DNA of 45,827 nt from an uncultured archaeon (GTDB lineage: Archaea; Nanobdellota; Nanobdellia; Pacearchaeales; GW2011-AR1): contig CABMGE010000008.1 of the NCBI GenBank assembly GCA_902385625.1, positions 1 to 45,827 of the forward strand, read 5' to 3'. Made by a program: the position numbers and the translations under genes. The notes beneath the pieces were generated by a model. That model saw only the letters and a program-made list of their open reading frames with translations, made no database searches and was not told the DNA's origin. Positions 1 to 8,369 of the stretch are shown here, piece after piece (the stretch's first letter is position 1; each line of letters starts with the position of its first letter).

Positions 1-58
1 ATATATTTCCTGAAATACAGAAAGAATATAGTTATCTAAACTGATTGACTCTTGATAA

Positions 59-454
59 TTATTCATTTATATTTTTTAAAACTTGATTATAAATTATTTC
101 AAAAGAAGACTCTGTAAATGATAATGCATCTTTAACTTCTTCAATTTTTGGATTATAACCATAATAATTTATGTTGTGTCTTAATATCCTTAAATTGTCT
201 ATTAGATTTATTGGTCTTGGTGTTGAAACCTGCAATTTTAATAATTCTCTTACTGGCTCTAAATGATCCTGGGAAATTATCCCTTTTTTTACAAGTAATG
301 AATCTCCAAGCATTCTAAAACATTCGTAAATATTTCTTATGATTGTTGAGCCTGATTCTTCTGTAAGTTTTATTGAAAGAGTATATTTCATTTCTCTTTT
401 TGCAGCTTCAACTATGCTTAATGCATTTTTGCTATCAGGCCTTTTATACCTCAT
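59..454 (-). CDS. HEPN-domain protein, probable HepT-like toxin
   Basis: This 131-residue, all-helical protein looks like a HEPN-domain partner of an MNT nucleotidyltransferase. Near residues 89-99 it carries LRHNINYYGY, which resembles the conserved R/H-containing HEPN motif, although the classical Rx4-6H spacing is not perfect. HEPN proteins of this kind are usually ribonucleases or toxins that are silenced by the cognate MNT protein, often by AMPylation of a Tyr near the motif; that is family knowledge and not shown here. Its start overlaps the stop of the upstream MNT gene in an ATGA arrangement at 451-454, so the two are translationally coupled and form one operon. Confidence 0.72.
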   Translation of the reverse strand: MRYKRPDSKNALSIVEAAKREMKYTLSIKLTEESGSTIIRNIYECFRMLGDSLLVKKGIISQDHLEPVRELLKLQVSTPRPINLIDNLRILRHNINYYGYNPKIEEVKDALSFTESSFEIIYNQVLKNINE

Positions 455-1041
455 ATCCTAACCTCCAAAAAACCTGCAAGTACAATTCCATTGGCAATAT
501 TTGAAAAAAGATTTAAATCAATTTTATTTCTTGAAAAAATATGCAGATTGACTGGAACGTTTTTTCTATATCCCAGGCTAGGTAAATTTCCCAAATGAAC
601 TATTCTCAATTCTTCATTACCTGCAATTTCAATAGCCAAATCAATATCACTTTTATCCGTATCATCACCTTTTCTATAGCTTCCAAACAAGACTATTACT
701 TTTGGATTTCCAACAATTTTTGAAATTTCATTTATAATTCCTGCTTCATAAAGCACTTGATATACAAGTGATAAGTTATAACTGATTTTTCTTGTAAAAT
801 TATAAATATGTTTTTGATTACATGATATTCTCCAGGTTTTTCCAATTTCTTCTTTAATAAGAAACTCTTCTTTAATTAATTGCAAGACTATTCTATTTGC
901 AGTTTTTTTTGATATTGACAGTTCTTTTGCTAAATCGCTTAGACTAATCGGTATTGTTGGGTAGGAAAAAAACCATTGCATTATTTTTCCATATGCTTCA
1001 TTTAATTCTATTAATTCAACTTTAGGAAGTTTATTTGTCAT
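451..1041 (-). CDS. Winged-HTH/MNT nucleotidyltransferase antitoxin
   Basis: The 196-residue protein has an N-terminal winged helix-turn-helix (about residues 20-75) and a C-terminal minimal nucleotidyltransferase domain. The NTase signature is clear: G120-S121 followed by D132 and D134 in SDIDL. Proteins of this architecture act as the antitoxin and NTase of MNT/HEPN systems; the fused HTH suggests that it represses its own promoter. It is first in a two-gene operon, overlapping the HEPN gene by 4 nt. The start ATG lies about 25 bp downstream of a TATA-like box (minus strand of 1063-1070), so the mRNA is probably leaderless. Confidence 0.8.
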   Translation of the reverse strand: MTNKLPKVELIELNEAYGKIMQWFFSYPTIPISLSDLAKELSISKKTANRIVLQLIKEEFLIKEEIGKTWRISCNQKHIYNFTRKISYNLSLVYQVLYEAGIINEISKIVGNPKVIVLFGSYRKGDDTDKSDIDLAIEIAGNEELRIVHLGNLPSLGYRKNVPVNLHIFSRNKIDLNLFSNIANGIVLAGFLEVRI

Positions 1042-1048
1042 TAGTATG

Positions 1049-1117
1049 GTAACTTAAGTTACTATATAAGTCTTTTGGTTACCATGTGGTTACATATGTA
1101 ACTATAATGGTAATTAC
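1049..1117 (-). promoter_or_regulatory. Promoter and palindromic operators of the MNT/HEPN operon
   Basis: A TATA-like CTTATATA (minus strand, 1063-1070) precedes the MNT start. Between it and the ATG is a perfect 14-bp palindrome GTAACTTAAGTTAC (1049-1062). A second perfect 14-bp palindrome GTTACATATGTAAC lies at 1089-1102 with its centre 40 bp away (about four helical turns), and GTAATTAC follows at 1110-1117. All share GTAAC/GTTAC-like half-sites. The placement suggests autoregulation by the winged HTH of the MNT protein. Confidence 0.6.
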
Positions 1118-1162
1118 ATTGGTCAGGTAAACATTAAAAAGCATTGATTTTGTTAAAAATAT

Positions 1163-2605
1163 ATGAGAAAGATAAAACTTGAGTATATTTTGCTTGGGCT
1201 TATTTTGATTTTTGCACTTTTTTTAAGACTTTATTCTCTTTCACATTCTCCTTTATGGATTGATGAATCAACATCATCAATGGCTTCTAAAATGATTCTT
1301 GAGAAAGGCATTCCTGTTTTTGATTCAGGTACTGTTTATTCCCGAGCTTATGTATTTCATTATACTGAGGCATTTTTTCTATTATTTGGTATAAATGATT
1401 TTAATGCCAGGCTTGCATCTGTTTTATTTGGAATGCTTACTATTGTTCTTGTATATTTTATTGGTAAAGAATATTCGAGGTCAGGAGGGATAATTTCTGC
1501 ATTGTTTTTTTCTGTTTTTTATCTAGAGGTCTTTTTTTCAAGACAAGCAAGGTTTTACCAGTTGTTTCAACTTATGTTTTTTCTTTGTTTGTATTTACTC
1601 TATAAATCAGGAGAGACTAAAAACAAAAAACATCATACAATTTATCTTATTCTATCCTTAGTTGCATTTTTTATTGCACTTGATACTCAACTTGCAGCAC
1701 TTGTACTTGCTCCTTTTATTATTCTGCATATAATTCTCTATAACAAGCATAAATATCTTGCAATACTTCCTGCTGTGCCTCTTGTAATGAAGTTTTTACC
1801 TGCAACTAAACTTTCTTCTGGTTCTGCACAAAGTGCTGTTAATTATACTGATTCTTATTATTCTTTTACTGTAAATATGCAGTATTTGCTTATTTTATTT
1901 ATTCCAGGAGTTATCTGGAGCTTTATTCAAAAGAAAAAACTTACACTTATGCTAGTTATTCCCTCACTTGTTCTTTTAATTGGAATATTTTCATTACAAG
2001 TATTTGCACTAAGATATGCTTACTTTTTTGTTTTTATACTTGTACTTTATTCTTCATTACTTTTAGCATTTTTATATGAGAAATATGGAAATATAATGCT
2101 TATTACAATAATTTGTGTTCTTATAATTCCATCAAACTTTGTTTTTCCTTTTACTTATGTTAATGTAATAAAACCTATAAATTACAACCATGGATATAGT
2201 GATTTTTCAACTCCTGAGACAAATTATCTTGTTGTACCTTCTGATTTAGTTACAAAACTAGAAAACAAGAATAATATTTTAGTAAGCTTTTTTTCATCTG
2301 ATGTTGAATGGTATATTCGAAAACCTGATTATGTAATTCCATTTTCAATGGATGGGCGAGGAACAGATCAGATTTCTTATAATAAGACTTTAAATGGAGT
2401 ACTTACTTCAGAACAAGTAGATACTTATTCAGGAGCCAAGATACTTACGCCTGAAACTCCACTTAAGAAACCTTATTATGTAAATGCTGATTCTTTTTCA
2501 ACATCAAAATTAAAACCTGCACAAAGGGAAAGTTTTGATAAACTTATTCTTGGCTGTGGGACTGCTTATTCTGCTGTTGATCTGAAGATTTATTCTTGTG
2601 CATAA
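1163..2605 (+). CDS. GT-C family membrane glycosyltransferase (PMT/ArnT-like)
   Basis: This is a 480-residue multi-spanning membrane protein. The first transmembrane helix (about residues 7-25) is followed by a loop with the acidic motif LWIDES near residues 31-36, the typical position of the catalytic Asp/Glu in GT-C enzymes that use polyprenyl-phosphate sugars. Roughly ten hydrophobic segments follow, and the last 150 residues form a soluble extracytoplasmic tail. It probably transfers a sugar from a lipid carrier to a glycan or protein on the outer face of the membrane. It stands alone, divergent from the MNT/HEPN operon. Sugar and acceptor cannot be deduced. Confidence 0.75.
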   Translation: MRKIKLEYILLGLILIFALFLRLYSLSHSPLWIDESTSSMASKMILEKGIPVFDSGTVYSRAYVFHYTEAFFLLFGINDFNARLASVLFGMLTIVLVYFIGKEYSRSGGIISALFFSVFYLEVFFSRQARFYQLFQLMFFLCLYLLYKSGETKNKKHHTIYLILSLVAFFIALDTQLAALVLAPFIILHIILYNKHKYLAILPAVPLVMKFLPATKLSSGSAQSAVNYTDSYYSFTVNMQYLLILFIPGVIWSFIQKKKLTLMLVIPSLVLLIGIFSLQVFALRYAYFFVFILVLYSSLLLAFLYEKYGNIMLITIICVLIIPSNFVFPFTYVNVIKPINYNHGYSDFSTPETNYLVVPSDLVTKLENKNNILVSFFSSDVEWYIRKPDYVIPFSMDGRGTDQISYNKTLNGVLTSEQVDTYSGAKILTPETPLKKPYYVNADSFSTSKLKPAQRESFDKLILGCGTAYSAVDLKIYSCA

Positions 2606-2618
2606 AAGAAAGTTGTTT

Positions 2619-3095
2619 TTAGCTAAAAATTCTAGCATTATTATCTTCAGATACTTTTTTTATACTTAATCCTGATATATTAAATAATTTACATAAATAA
2701 GGATAAGTATCAATCTTTTTTTTGTATTCCTTAACGTATAATGAATTCATAAATAAAACATATATATTTCCTATTTTATTGTTGAAGTATTGAAGAAATA
2801 ATTTTTCTTCTAATTCTCCATTAAAAAATAGTATTGAAACATATTCATAAAAGTCAAATATAAGAGCTTCAGATTCAAATGTTTTTTTATTTAATATTAT
2901 AAGATCTTTTTTTAAATTTCTATGTTCTCTTATTATTCCATTAAAAACTTCTACTTTGTGGTATTTTTCAGTTAACTTTATTGATAAATAAGAACATATT
3001 GCCGTAACCAATAGTATTAGGGCAATTAATATTTGTATCCAGTCAGAAATTTTAATAGAATTTATACTCGCAATAATTATACTCGAACTGGACAT
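2619..3095 (-). CDS. Membrane-anchored protein of unknown function
   Basis: I do not recognise this 158-residue protein. Residues 18-42 form one strong transmembrane helix (QILIALILLVTAICSYLSI), and the remainder is a soluble helical domain with many Lys, Phe and Tyr. The layout, a short N-terminus, one membrane helix and a helical cytoplasmic tail, resembles DUF4760-type proteins, but I cannot confirm that. Its start overlaps the 3' end of an upstream 73-codon gene by 19 nt in another frame, so the two are probably co-transcribed. Confidence 0.5.
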   Translation of the reverse strand: MSSSSIIIASINSIKISDWIQILIALILLVTAICSYLSIKLTEKYHKVEVFNGIIREHRNLKKDLIILNKKTFESEALIFDFYEYVSILFFNGELEEKLFLQYFNNKIGNIYVLFMNSLYVKEYKKKIDTYPYLCKLFNISGLSIKKVSEDNNARIFS

Positions 3096-3298
3096 TTTCT
3101 TTTAGACTTTAATGCTTCTTCTACATCTCTTTTTATACTTAATTTCATTTCTTCTGGAACGGTTATACATTTTATAGGAATGCCCCTTATTTTACATCTA
3201 TTGTTTTTTAGAATATCTTCATTTATTCCCTTTTTCATATTGTATAAAAACCATTTTAGTATATAAATTATTCTATCTGGAAGATTATTATTTTGCAT
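3077..3298 (-). CDS. Small protein of unknown function
   Basis: This 73-residue basic protein has no recognisable family. Support for it being real is moderate: it has an ATG start, a TATA-like AGTATAATAA about 25 bp upstream on the minus strand (near 3320-3329), and its reading frame overlaps the next gene by only 19 nt, as expected within an operon. Two Cys residues flank a hydrophobic stretch (KIRGIPIKCITVPEEM). It could be a regulatory or membrane-associated partner of the downstream membrane protein. Confidence 0.4.
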   Translation of the reverse strand: MQNNNLPDRIIYILKWFLYNMKKGINEDILKNNRCKIRGIPIKCITVPEEMKLSIKRDVEEALKSKRKCPVRV

Positions 3299-3450
3299 TA
3301 AGAATATAAAACAATTTTTTATTATACTTTATGTAGTATTTTTTATACAACAAGGGTCTCTAACCATCTTGTATAAATGGTTATTTTTGCTATCAATTGG
3401 TAATAAAAAAACATCACAAAGATTAAATGGACTGGTTTTTTTAAAAAAAT

Positions 3451-6400
3451 ATGACTGAAGAAAACGGCTTTCGAGCAAAAAGCAAAGTTCAATTGGTTCT
3501 TGAACAAATAACTCGAAATGGAACTTTAAACTCTTCAGAGTTTCCTTTTTTAATTGCAAAAGCTGAAGAAGAAGATGATAGAACTTTTTCCCGTAAACCT
3601 TTGATGTGGAGTTTTCATTCCAGGAATTATTTTAATGCCTTTAATAAACTAAAAGATCAGGATATTGATCCATTGATGCTTCGCTTTTTTATAAGAAAAA
3701 CTATTTATTTTAGGAAAAAAGCAACTTCCTTTGATAAAAATATCAATCCGGGGTTTTCATCGAGTTGTCTTGGTTTAAGCTATCTTGAACTTGCAAAAGA
3801 TATTCCTTCAATTGAAAGAATTTGTTTTAAAAAGGGAATTAATTATTTAAAAAAAGCAATCGAAGAAGCAAGTTCTCTTGAAAGAAAACAAAAGCAATTA
3901 ATTCTTAGTTATGTTGGACAATCTTTTTTAAATTTTTATTTTAAACAAATTCCAAATCTTATCCTTAACAAAACTATTCCTGAAAGTGACCTTGAAAACT
4001 TAGTTTATGGAATTGCGTGCAATGAAATGAGTGAATCCTATACGCCCTCAAGGGAAAGTTTTAAACTAAGGTCCAAGGGATACAGATGCTTAAATCTCGT
4101 TGCAAGAAAAACAAATGGTCAAAAAATAATAGATGCAACAAGAAGAATTCTTGATAAAGGTTCTAATGGAAGAAAATATTTTTATAACTATCGCGGAGGA
4201 CTTAAAGAAATTGCTTATTTAAGAGGAGAAAATTTAAGTGAAAAAGTAGAACTACTAACTCTTGAAAAATCAATTAAAGCGTTTAATCAAGTTGATCATT
4301 TAAAGGATTATATAAATTCTTCAACCAAAGGAAATCTTTGCCTGGAAATTGGAAATTTTATAACAAAGAATGAAAAAATAATCCAAAAAGAAGGTCTTGA
4401 AACCAAGGTTTCTGATTTGTTTAATATTTTAGGGCTTGAAATAAATAAAGAAAATAAGGGTCTGGACAATCTAGCTTTTTTTGCATATAAAAAATCAGTT
4501 GAATTCTTGGAAGAATCAAGGAAATTTGGAAATAACCGGCGTGAAAATAACAGCAAACTTGGAGAAGCTTATTATTATCTTGCAGAATATGCTACTTCTA
4601 TTGAAAAATATAAAATTTTATTTAAATCAATAATAAACTATGGGCTTTGCAATCCTTTTCATAATTCTATAATGAATTATCAGAGTATTGGAAGGCAATT
4701 CTATAATTTACAGCATCTTTCTAAGGAAGACTTTGATATTAATCCTGAAATAACTCCCTTAAAAATAAAAAATGCACTTTTAGAGTCAATAAATGAGGAA
4801 GTCGAGAAACTCGGGAAGTCTCGTATTTCAAAAAAAGATATTGAAAGGGAGTTTTCAAGTATTTTAGGTCTTTTGGATAATAGTCCAAATTTAGGTCTTG
4901 AACTTCAAATGAATTTTATGGAAAATGCTTCTAATGCATTTTTAAAAGGTGCTCGTGCACATGATCAAAGTCCTGATAATAAAAGCTATAGAGGATGCTC
5001 TATGCTTCATGTTGCAAGACTTAATAATTATATAAAAAGATATAGTCCAGATCAAATGAGGGAGAAACTTGAAGATGCTGAAAATAATTTAAGATCTGCT
5101 CTTGAAGAAAGAGTAAAAGAACAACCAAACGACCTCTATAAAGACTATTCAAGGCTTGCCGAATGCCAGTTTAGGCTTGCACTCGCGACTTTTGATATTT
5201 CAAGGAAGAATAATTTATGCGAAGCATCTATTGCAAATAATAAATCTGCAAAAAAATTACTTGAAGAGAAAAAAATAAAAGTAAATCCTCAGATTTATAG
5301 CTTTATTGCAGATGCTCATCAAAGACTTGCTGAAACTTCTTATGAAAGAAGTCTTAAAAGACTGCATCTTGGCGAAACTATAAGAAATTTTAGCCTTGCT
5401 GCAAAAGCAGGTGATGATTTTCCTGAAAACAGGAGTAAGAAAGGAGGATCTATTATTGAATTGCTTAAAATTGAATCAAGAGATGGAGTAAATAGGGAAA
5501 ATCTTCTTAAAAGGATTAAAGAGGCAAAAGAAACTCTTGAGGAAGGCAATTTGCTTAATGAAAAAAGAAAAGGGCATTTTGTATATCCTTTTGTTTTATT
5601 ATATTATCTTTCAAAAGATATTGAAGAAAATCAGATAAAAGGATTTTCAAAGGAAAATCTTTCTGAACTTGGTTTAAAACCTCCTGTCGAATATATGAAA
5701 GATGTTTTTAAGATTTATTCTTCAAATAAAAACTGGGCTGTCAAGGCTCTTTCAGAAAGTGCTAATTTTGTATTTGAGTCAGCTGACAATTATGGACTTC
5801 TTGAAGATACTTTTATTTTAAAACGAGGAAATCATGAGGGTCTTTTAAAAGAAATGAAATCTACTGAAGAAGCACGTGGTCATCTCATGAAAATTCCTGA
5901 AAAAGGATATCTTACTCCAAAACCTCTTGATATTTTTGATCATCAGGATCATGATGAAAGAGTATCTGGGAGTTATTATGCAATGTCTATGAAAAAAGGA
6001 ATAACTCTTGATAACTTTTTATCAAATGAAAGAAAAAGTTCAGATGAGAAATCAGAAGTTCTTAAAAATGTAATTGATTATCTTGCTTTTATTCATGCAA
6101 ATATCCAAATTGAAACTTCTGAATTCAAATTTGAGCGTGGAAGAGAGGATATTTTTAATAGGCTTAATAGACTCAAGGAATCAGGAATTTCAATTGATTC
6201 ACTTGAAATTTCAAATATACTTTCTAATTATTCTGTTATTGAAGAATCTTTAAAGAAAAGTTTGCTTGTGTTTAACAAAGATGCACATCCAAAAAACTGG
6301 ATTGTTAGCTCAGATAATCATATTGTGGCGCTTGATTTTGAAGGAGGAATTATTCCTCAGGCATATGATCTTGTAAAACTCCTGGAGTTTGGCGAGAGTA

Positions 6401-6708
6401 TTGATTTTGGTCAAAAAGATGAACTTTTGATTCAGTATGTTAATAGTTATAATAAATACAAACCAGATTCAAATTTGGATTTTGATAAATTTAAACTTGA
6501 ATATCTAAATCTTACTCTTCATAAGGCTTTTACTTTTATTTCAGGATACTCCAAGCAAAAATCTACTGACTGGAACAAAAATATCTTTGTATCAATTGAA
6601 AATGCAAGAAAATCATTAAACTACATTGAAAATAATCTAAGCAGCGACCCTCGATATAAGAATCTTGAGATAAGTCTTGATAATATTTATCAGTTGCTAA
6701 AACAGTAA
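3451..6708 (+). CDS. Large helical-repeat protein with C-terminal APH-like kinase domain
   Basis: The protein has 1085 residues. About residues 1-770 are a continuous series of amphipathic helices resembling TPR/SEL1-type repeats, rich in Leu, Ala, Tyr and Glu. The last 300 residues look like an aminoglycoside-phosphotransferase/choline-kinase fold. K791 (FILKRG) fits the ATP-binding Lys, E806/E807 the helix-C Glu, D944-x4-N949 (KDAHPKNW) the catalytic loop, and D962 (LDFEGG) the metal-binding Asp. It has no signal peptide or membrane helix, so it should be cytoplasmic. The substrate is unknown; the repeats probably bind a protein partner. It is monocistronic and followed by a hairpin element. 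The kinase assignment comes from motifs only. Confidence 0.65.
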   Translation: MTEENGFRAKSKVQLVLEQITRNGTLNSSEFPFLIAKAEEEDDRTFSRKPLMWSFHSRNYFNAFNKLKDQDIDPLMLRFFIRKTIYFRKKATSFDKNINPGFSSSCLGLSYLELAKDIPSIERICFKKGINYLKKAIEEASSLERKQKQLILSYVGQSFLNFYFKQIPNLILNKTIPESDLENLVYGIACNEMSESYTPSRESFKLRSKGYRCLNLVARKTNGQKIIDATRRILDKGSNGRKYFYNYRGGLKEIAYLRGENLSEKVELLTLEKSIKAFNQVDHLKDYINSSTKGNLCLEIGNFITKNEKIIQKEGLETKVSDLFNILGLEINKENKGLDNLAFFAYKKSVEFLEESRKFGNNRRENNSKLGEAYYYLAEYATSIEKYKILFKSIINYGLCNPFHNSIMNYQSIGRQFYNLQHLSKEDFDINPEITPLKIKNALLESINEEVEKLGKSRISKKDIEREFSSILGLLDNSPNLGLELQMNFMENASNAFLKGARAHDQSPDNKSYRGCSMLHVARLNNYIKRYSPDQMREKLEDAENNLRSALEERVKEQPNDLYKDYSRLAECQFRLALATFDISRKNNLCEASIANNKSAKKLLEEKKIKVNPQIYSFIADAHQRLAETSYERSLKRLHLGETIRNFSLAAKAGDDFPENRSKKGGSIIELLKIESRDGVNRENLLKRIKEAKETLEEGNLLNEKRKGHFVYPFVLLYYLSKDIEENQIKGFSKENLSELGLKPPVEYMKDVFKIYSSNKNWAVKALSESANFVFESADNYGLLEDTFILKRGNHEGLLKEMKSTEEARGHLMKIPEKGYLTPKPLDIFDHQDHDERVSGSYYAMSMKKGITLDNFLSNERKSSDEKSEVLKNVIDYLAFIHANIQIETSEFKFERGREDIFNRLNRLKESGISIDSLEISNILSNYSVIEESLKKSLLVFNKDAHPKNWIVSSDNHIVALDFEGGIIPQAYDLVKLLEFGESIDFGQKDELLIQYVNSYNKYKPDSNLDFDKFKLEYLNLTLHKAFTFISGYSKQKSTDWNKNIFVSIENARKSLNYIENNLSSDPRYKNLEISLDNIYQLLKQ

Positions 6709-6737
6709 TTTTTTTATAAAAAATTAGATAATTTTGC

Positions 6738-6915
6738 ATTTTAAGAATGAAGTAAATTCATTTTAAAAATAAGTTTTTAGCATGATTTACTCATGAGATA
6801 AAACTAACAAAAATGAATTTGATCATAAACAATTTTTAGGCAAATTTACTCTGCATAAAAATTGCTAACTGTCCTGACAAGGACAACTAAGTCATTTTTT
6901 GCTTTTGCAAAAAAT
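6738..6915 (-). repeat. Multi-hairpin dispersed element (copy A)
   Basis: Three hairpins of the GTAAA-loop family lie here: 6738-6770 (plus orientation, inner stem AATGAA/TTCATT), 6773-6804 (minus, CATGA/TCATG) and 6831-6863 (minus, with a G-T pair). Next come a GCTAAC...CTAAG-framed hairpin (GTCCT/AGGAC, 6871-6884) and a hairpin with arms ATTTTTTGC/GCAAAAAAT (6894-6915). The same order of modules recurs at 10811-10915, 32266-32421 and 43604-43715. The last arm abuts the stop codon of the AbrB-PhoU gene. It may serve as a terminator between two convergent genes. Confidence 0.65.
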
Positions 6916-7796
6916 TACCTTATTATTACCTGATTTGAAAGCAGTTCAATTACAATTATCCTGTTAAATTCATTTAGTAGAAGACTTATTTCTGAATTTT
7001 TTATCTTTTTTATATCATTTGATAGTTCTTCATATCTTTTTGCCATTTCAATTACTGTTTTATAATCAAATTTGTAAAATAATTTAAAATAATCTTCAAC
7101 TTGCAAGGATAATTGTTTGATTATTTCAGAAACTTCTTTTGATGCTTTATTTGCAGTTATATTGGTTGCTATTTTCTTATAAATATCTCCAAGATGCTCA
7201 AGACCTTGTATAATCGAATAAAGAGAATTTGTCTTTTTAGGATTTTCATAACCATTTTTATTTAAGTATCTGAGGCAAAAATTTGAAAATCTGTTTATAT
7301 TATAGTCTGTGAAGACAACATGGTCAAAGTTTTCCTCTTTTTTTTCAAGAGACTCTATCATTTCTTCTCCCATTGATTTTATTAAAATAAAGATTCTTTT
7401 AAGCAGAGAATCAAATTCCATTCCAGAGTCTTTTGAAATGCATTTTATTACGCAACTATTTTTTTCCTGCTTTACAATTTCAAATCCTATTAATGCATTC
7501 ATTATTTCTCTTTGTATTTTATTAATTAATGCTGAATTTTTGAAACTAAGTTTTATTTCATCAACTCCTGAAATATAAAGTCCAAGTATTGCTCTGTTAA
7601 TTAGTGGATCAAGACCGCTTATATCAAGTTCAACTATTTCCTGGAAATCTGAGCTTTTTGAATTAATTATAAGCTCTTTTCCTTTTTCTTCAATATCTAT
7701 TTCATCACCTTTTTTTATTCCCTGTTCTTTTACCCATTTAGAAGGAAGGCTAATTACTAATGTCTGGTTTGCTAGTTGAATTGCTTTTCGTTTCAT
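6915..7796 (-). CDS. AbrB-PhoU family transcriptional regulator
   Basis: This 293-residue protein has an N-terminal SpoVT/AbrB-type DNA-binding domain (residues 1-50, RKAIQLANQTLVISLPSKW) followed by PhoU-like helical bundles. This fusion is common in archaea, where it is annotated as a phosphate-uptake regulator; a true role in phosphate control is not evident here because no pst genes are nearby. It is transcribed divergently from the radical SAM operon, with 215 bp between starts, so it could regulate that operon (inference from position). Its stop codon TAA lies at the first base of a multi-hairpin repeat element. Confidence 0.8.
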   Translation of the reverse strand: MKRKAIQLANQTLVISLPSKWVKEQGIKKGDEIDIEEKGKELIINSKSSDFQEIVELDISGLDPLINRAILGLYISGVDEIKLSFKNSALINKIQREIMNALIGFEIVKQEKNSCVIKCISKDSGMEFDSLLKRIFILIKSMGEEMIESLEKKEENFDHVVFTDYNINRFSNFCLRYLNKNGYENPKKTNSLYSIIQGLEHLGDIYKKIATNITANKASKEVSEIIKQLSLQVEDYFKLFYKFDYKTVIEMAKRYEELSNDIKKIKNSEISLLLNEFNRIIVIELLSNQVIIR

Positions 7797-7831
7797 TTTA
7801 AATTAATCTCGCCATTTCGTGTCTCGATAGT

Positions 7832-7862
7832 TATTTTATTCGAAGTAAATTCGCCTAAAATA
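7832..7862 (+). repeat. GTAAA-loop hairpin
   Basis: This is a single hairpin of the dispersed family: outer arms TATTTTA/TAAAATA, inner stem CGAA/TTCG and loop GTAAA (7845-7849). It lies in the divergent intergenic region between the AbrB-PhoU gene and the peptide-modification operon, the only copy in a 5' position between two divergent genes. Confidence 0.6.
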
Positions 7863-7972
7863 ATAATTATTTCTTTCTAACTGACGAAATCATTAAACAT
7901 ACAATTAATCTAAATATATAAATATTTGCTTTTTTATATATTATAAGGAAATATATATAGTTTAAGGAAAAG

Positions 7973-8009
7973 CTATATATAAAATCACTTCTTTTGTTAA
8001 ATTAAAGGA
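7973..8009 (+). promoter_or_regulatory. Promoter and RBS of the radical SAM operon
   Basis: A good archaeal TATA box, CTATATATAAAA, lies at 7973-7984 and would start transcription near 8003. AAAGGA at 8004-8009 can act as a short Shine-Dalgarno site for the ATG at 8012. A similar AT-rich motif at 7950-7960 may be a second promoter element. Confidence 0.45.
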
Positions 8010-8011
8010 CT

Positions 8012-8368
8012 ATGAAAAAAACAATAAGGCCAGATGGAAGACATCATTCAATGCCAAAAGGTATTTATGAATTTTTTAGTGATCTTGAGGCTATTTCAGG
8101 TGTTGAATCAATAGATAGTGGAAGATTTATTCCAAGAAATAGGGCATTGGAGTTTGAAGCGCGTATTCAATTTTATGATTCTAGCAAAAGAACATTTAGG
8201 CTAAGAGTTGAGTCTGAAGGATTTATTTCTTATCCTCAGGTAAGAGTTTCTTCTGATGCAAAAGAAAAAGTTGAAAATTATATTAAAAATTACAATTCAG
8301 GGGAAAAAATTGCTATTGGAGTTTTATTTGAAACAAGCTATGAAAATTCTGTAGGAGTTGGAGTTTAA
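8012..8368 (+). CDS. Small beta-rich protein, possibly DUF2103-like, first in the peptide operon
   Basis: The protein has 118 residues. The N-terminal RPDGRHHSMPK followed by a helix, VESIDSGRFIPRN, and then two or three predicted strands (FRLRVESEGFISYPQVRV) resembles the layout of the DUF2103 predicted metal-binding family, which has a conserved RH(H/S) motif and a G-x-I-P turn. I hold that match loosely. Its stop overlaps the ribosome binding region of the radical SAM gene, so it belongs to the same operon. It might act as a recognition or chaperone protein for the peptide substrate, but nothing in the sequence proves this. Confidence 0.6.
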   Translation: MKKTIRPDGRHHSMPKGIYEFFSDLEAISGVESIDSGRFIPRNRALEFEARIQFYDSSKRTFRLRVESEGFISYPQVRVSSDAKEKVENYIKNYNSGEKIAIGVLFETSYENSVGVGV

Positions 8369-8369
8369 T

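Noticed and set aside
3329..3559. Minus-strand ORF covering the start of the 1085-residue gene
   Set aside because: It overlaps coding sequence of the large gene, has no family features, and its Phe/Leu content is what antisense of this gene gives.
6738..6915. Autonomous insertion sequence
   Set aside because: No copy of the element contains an ORF of transposase size, and no transposase is found anywhere in the window.
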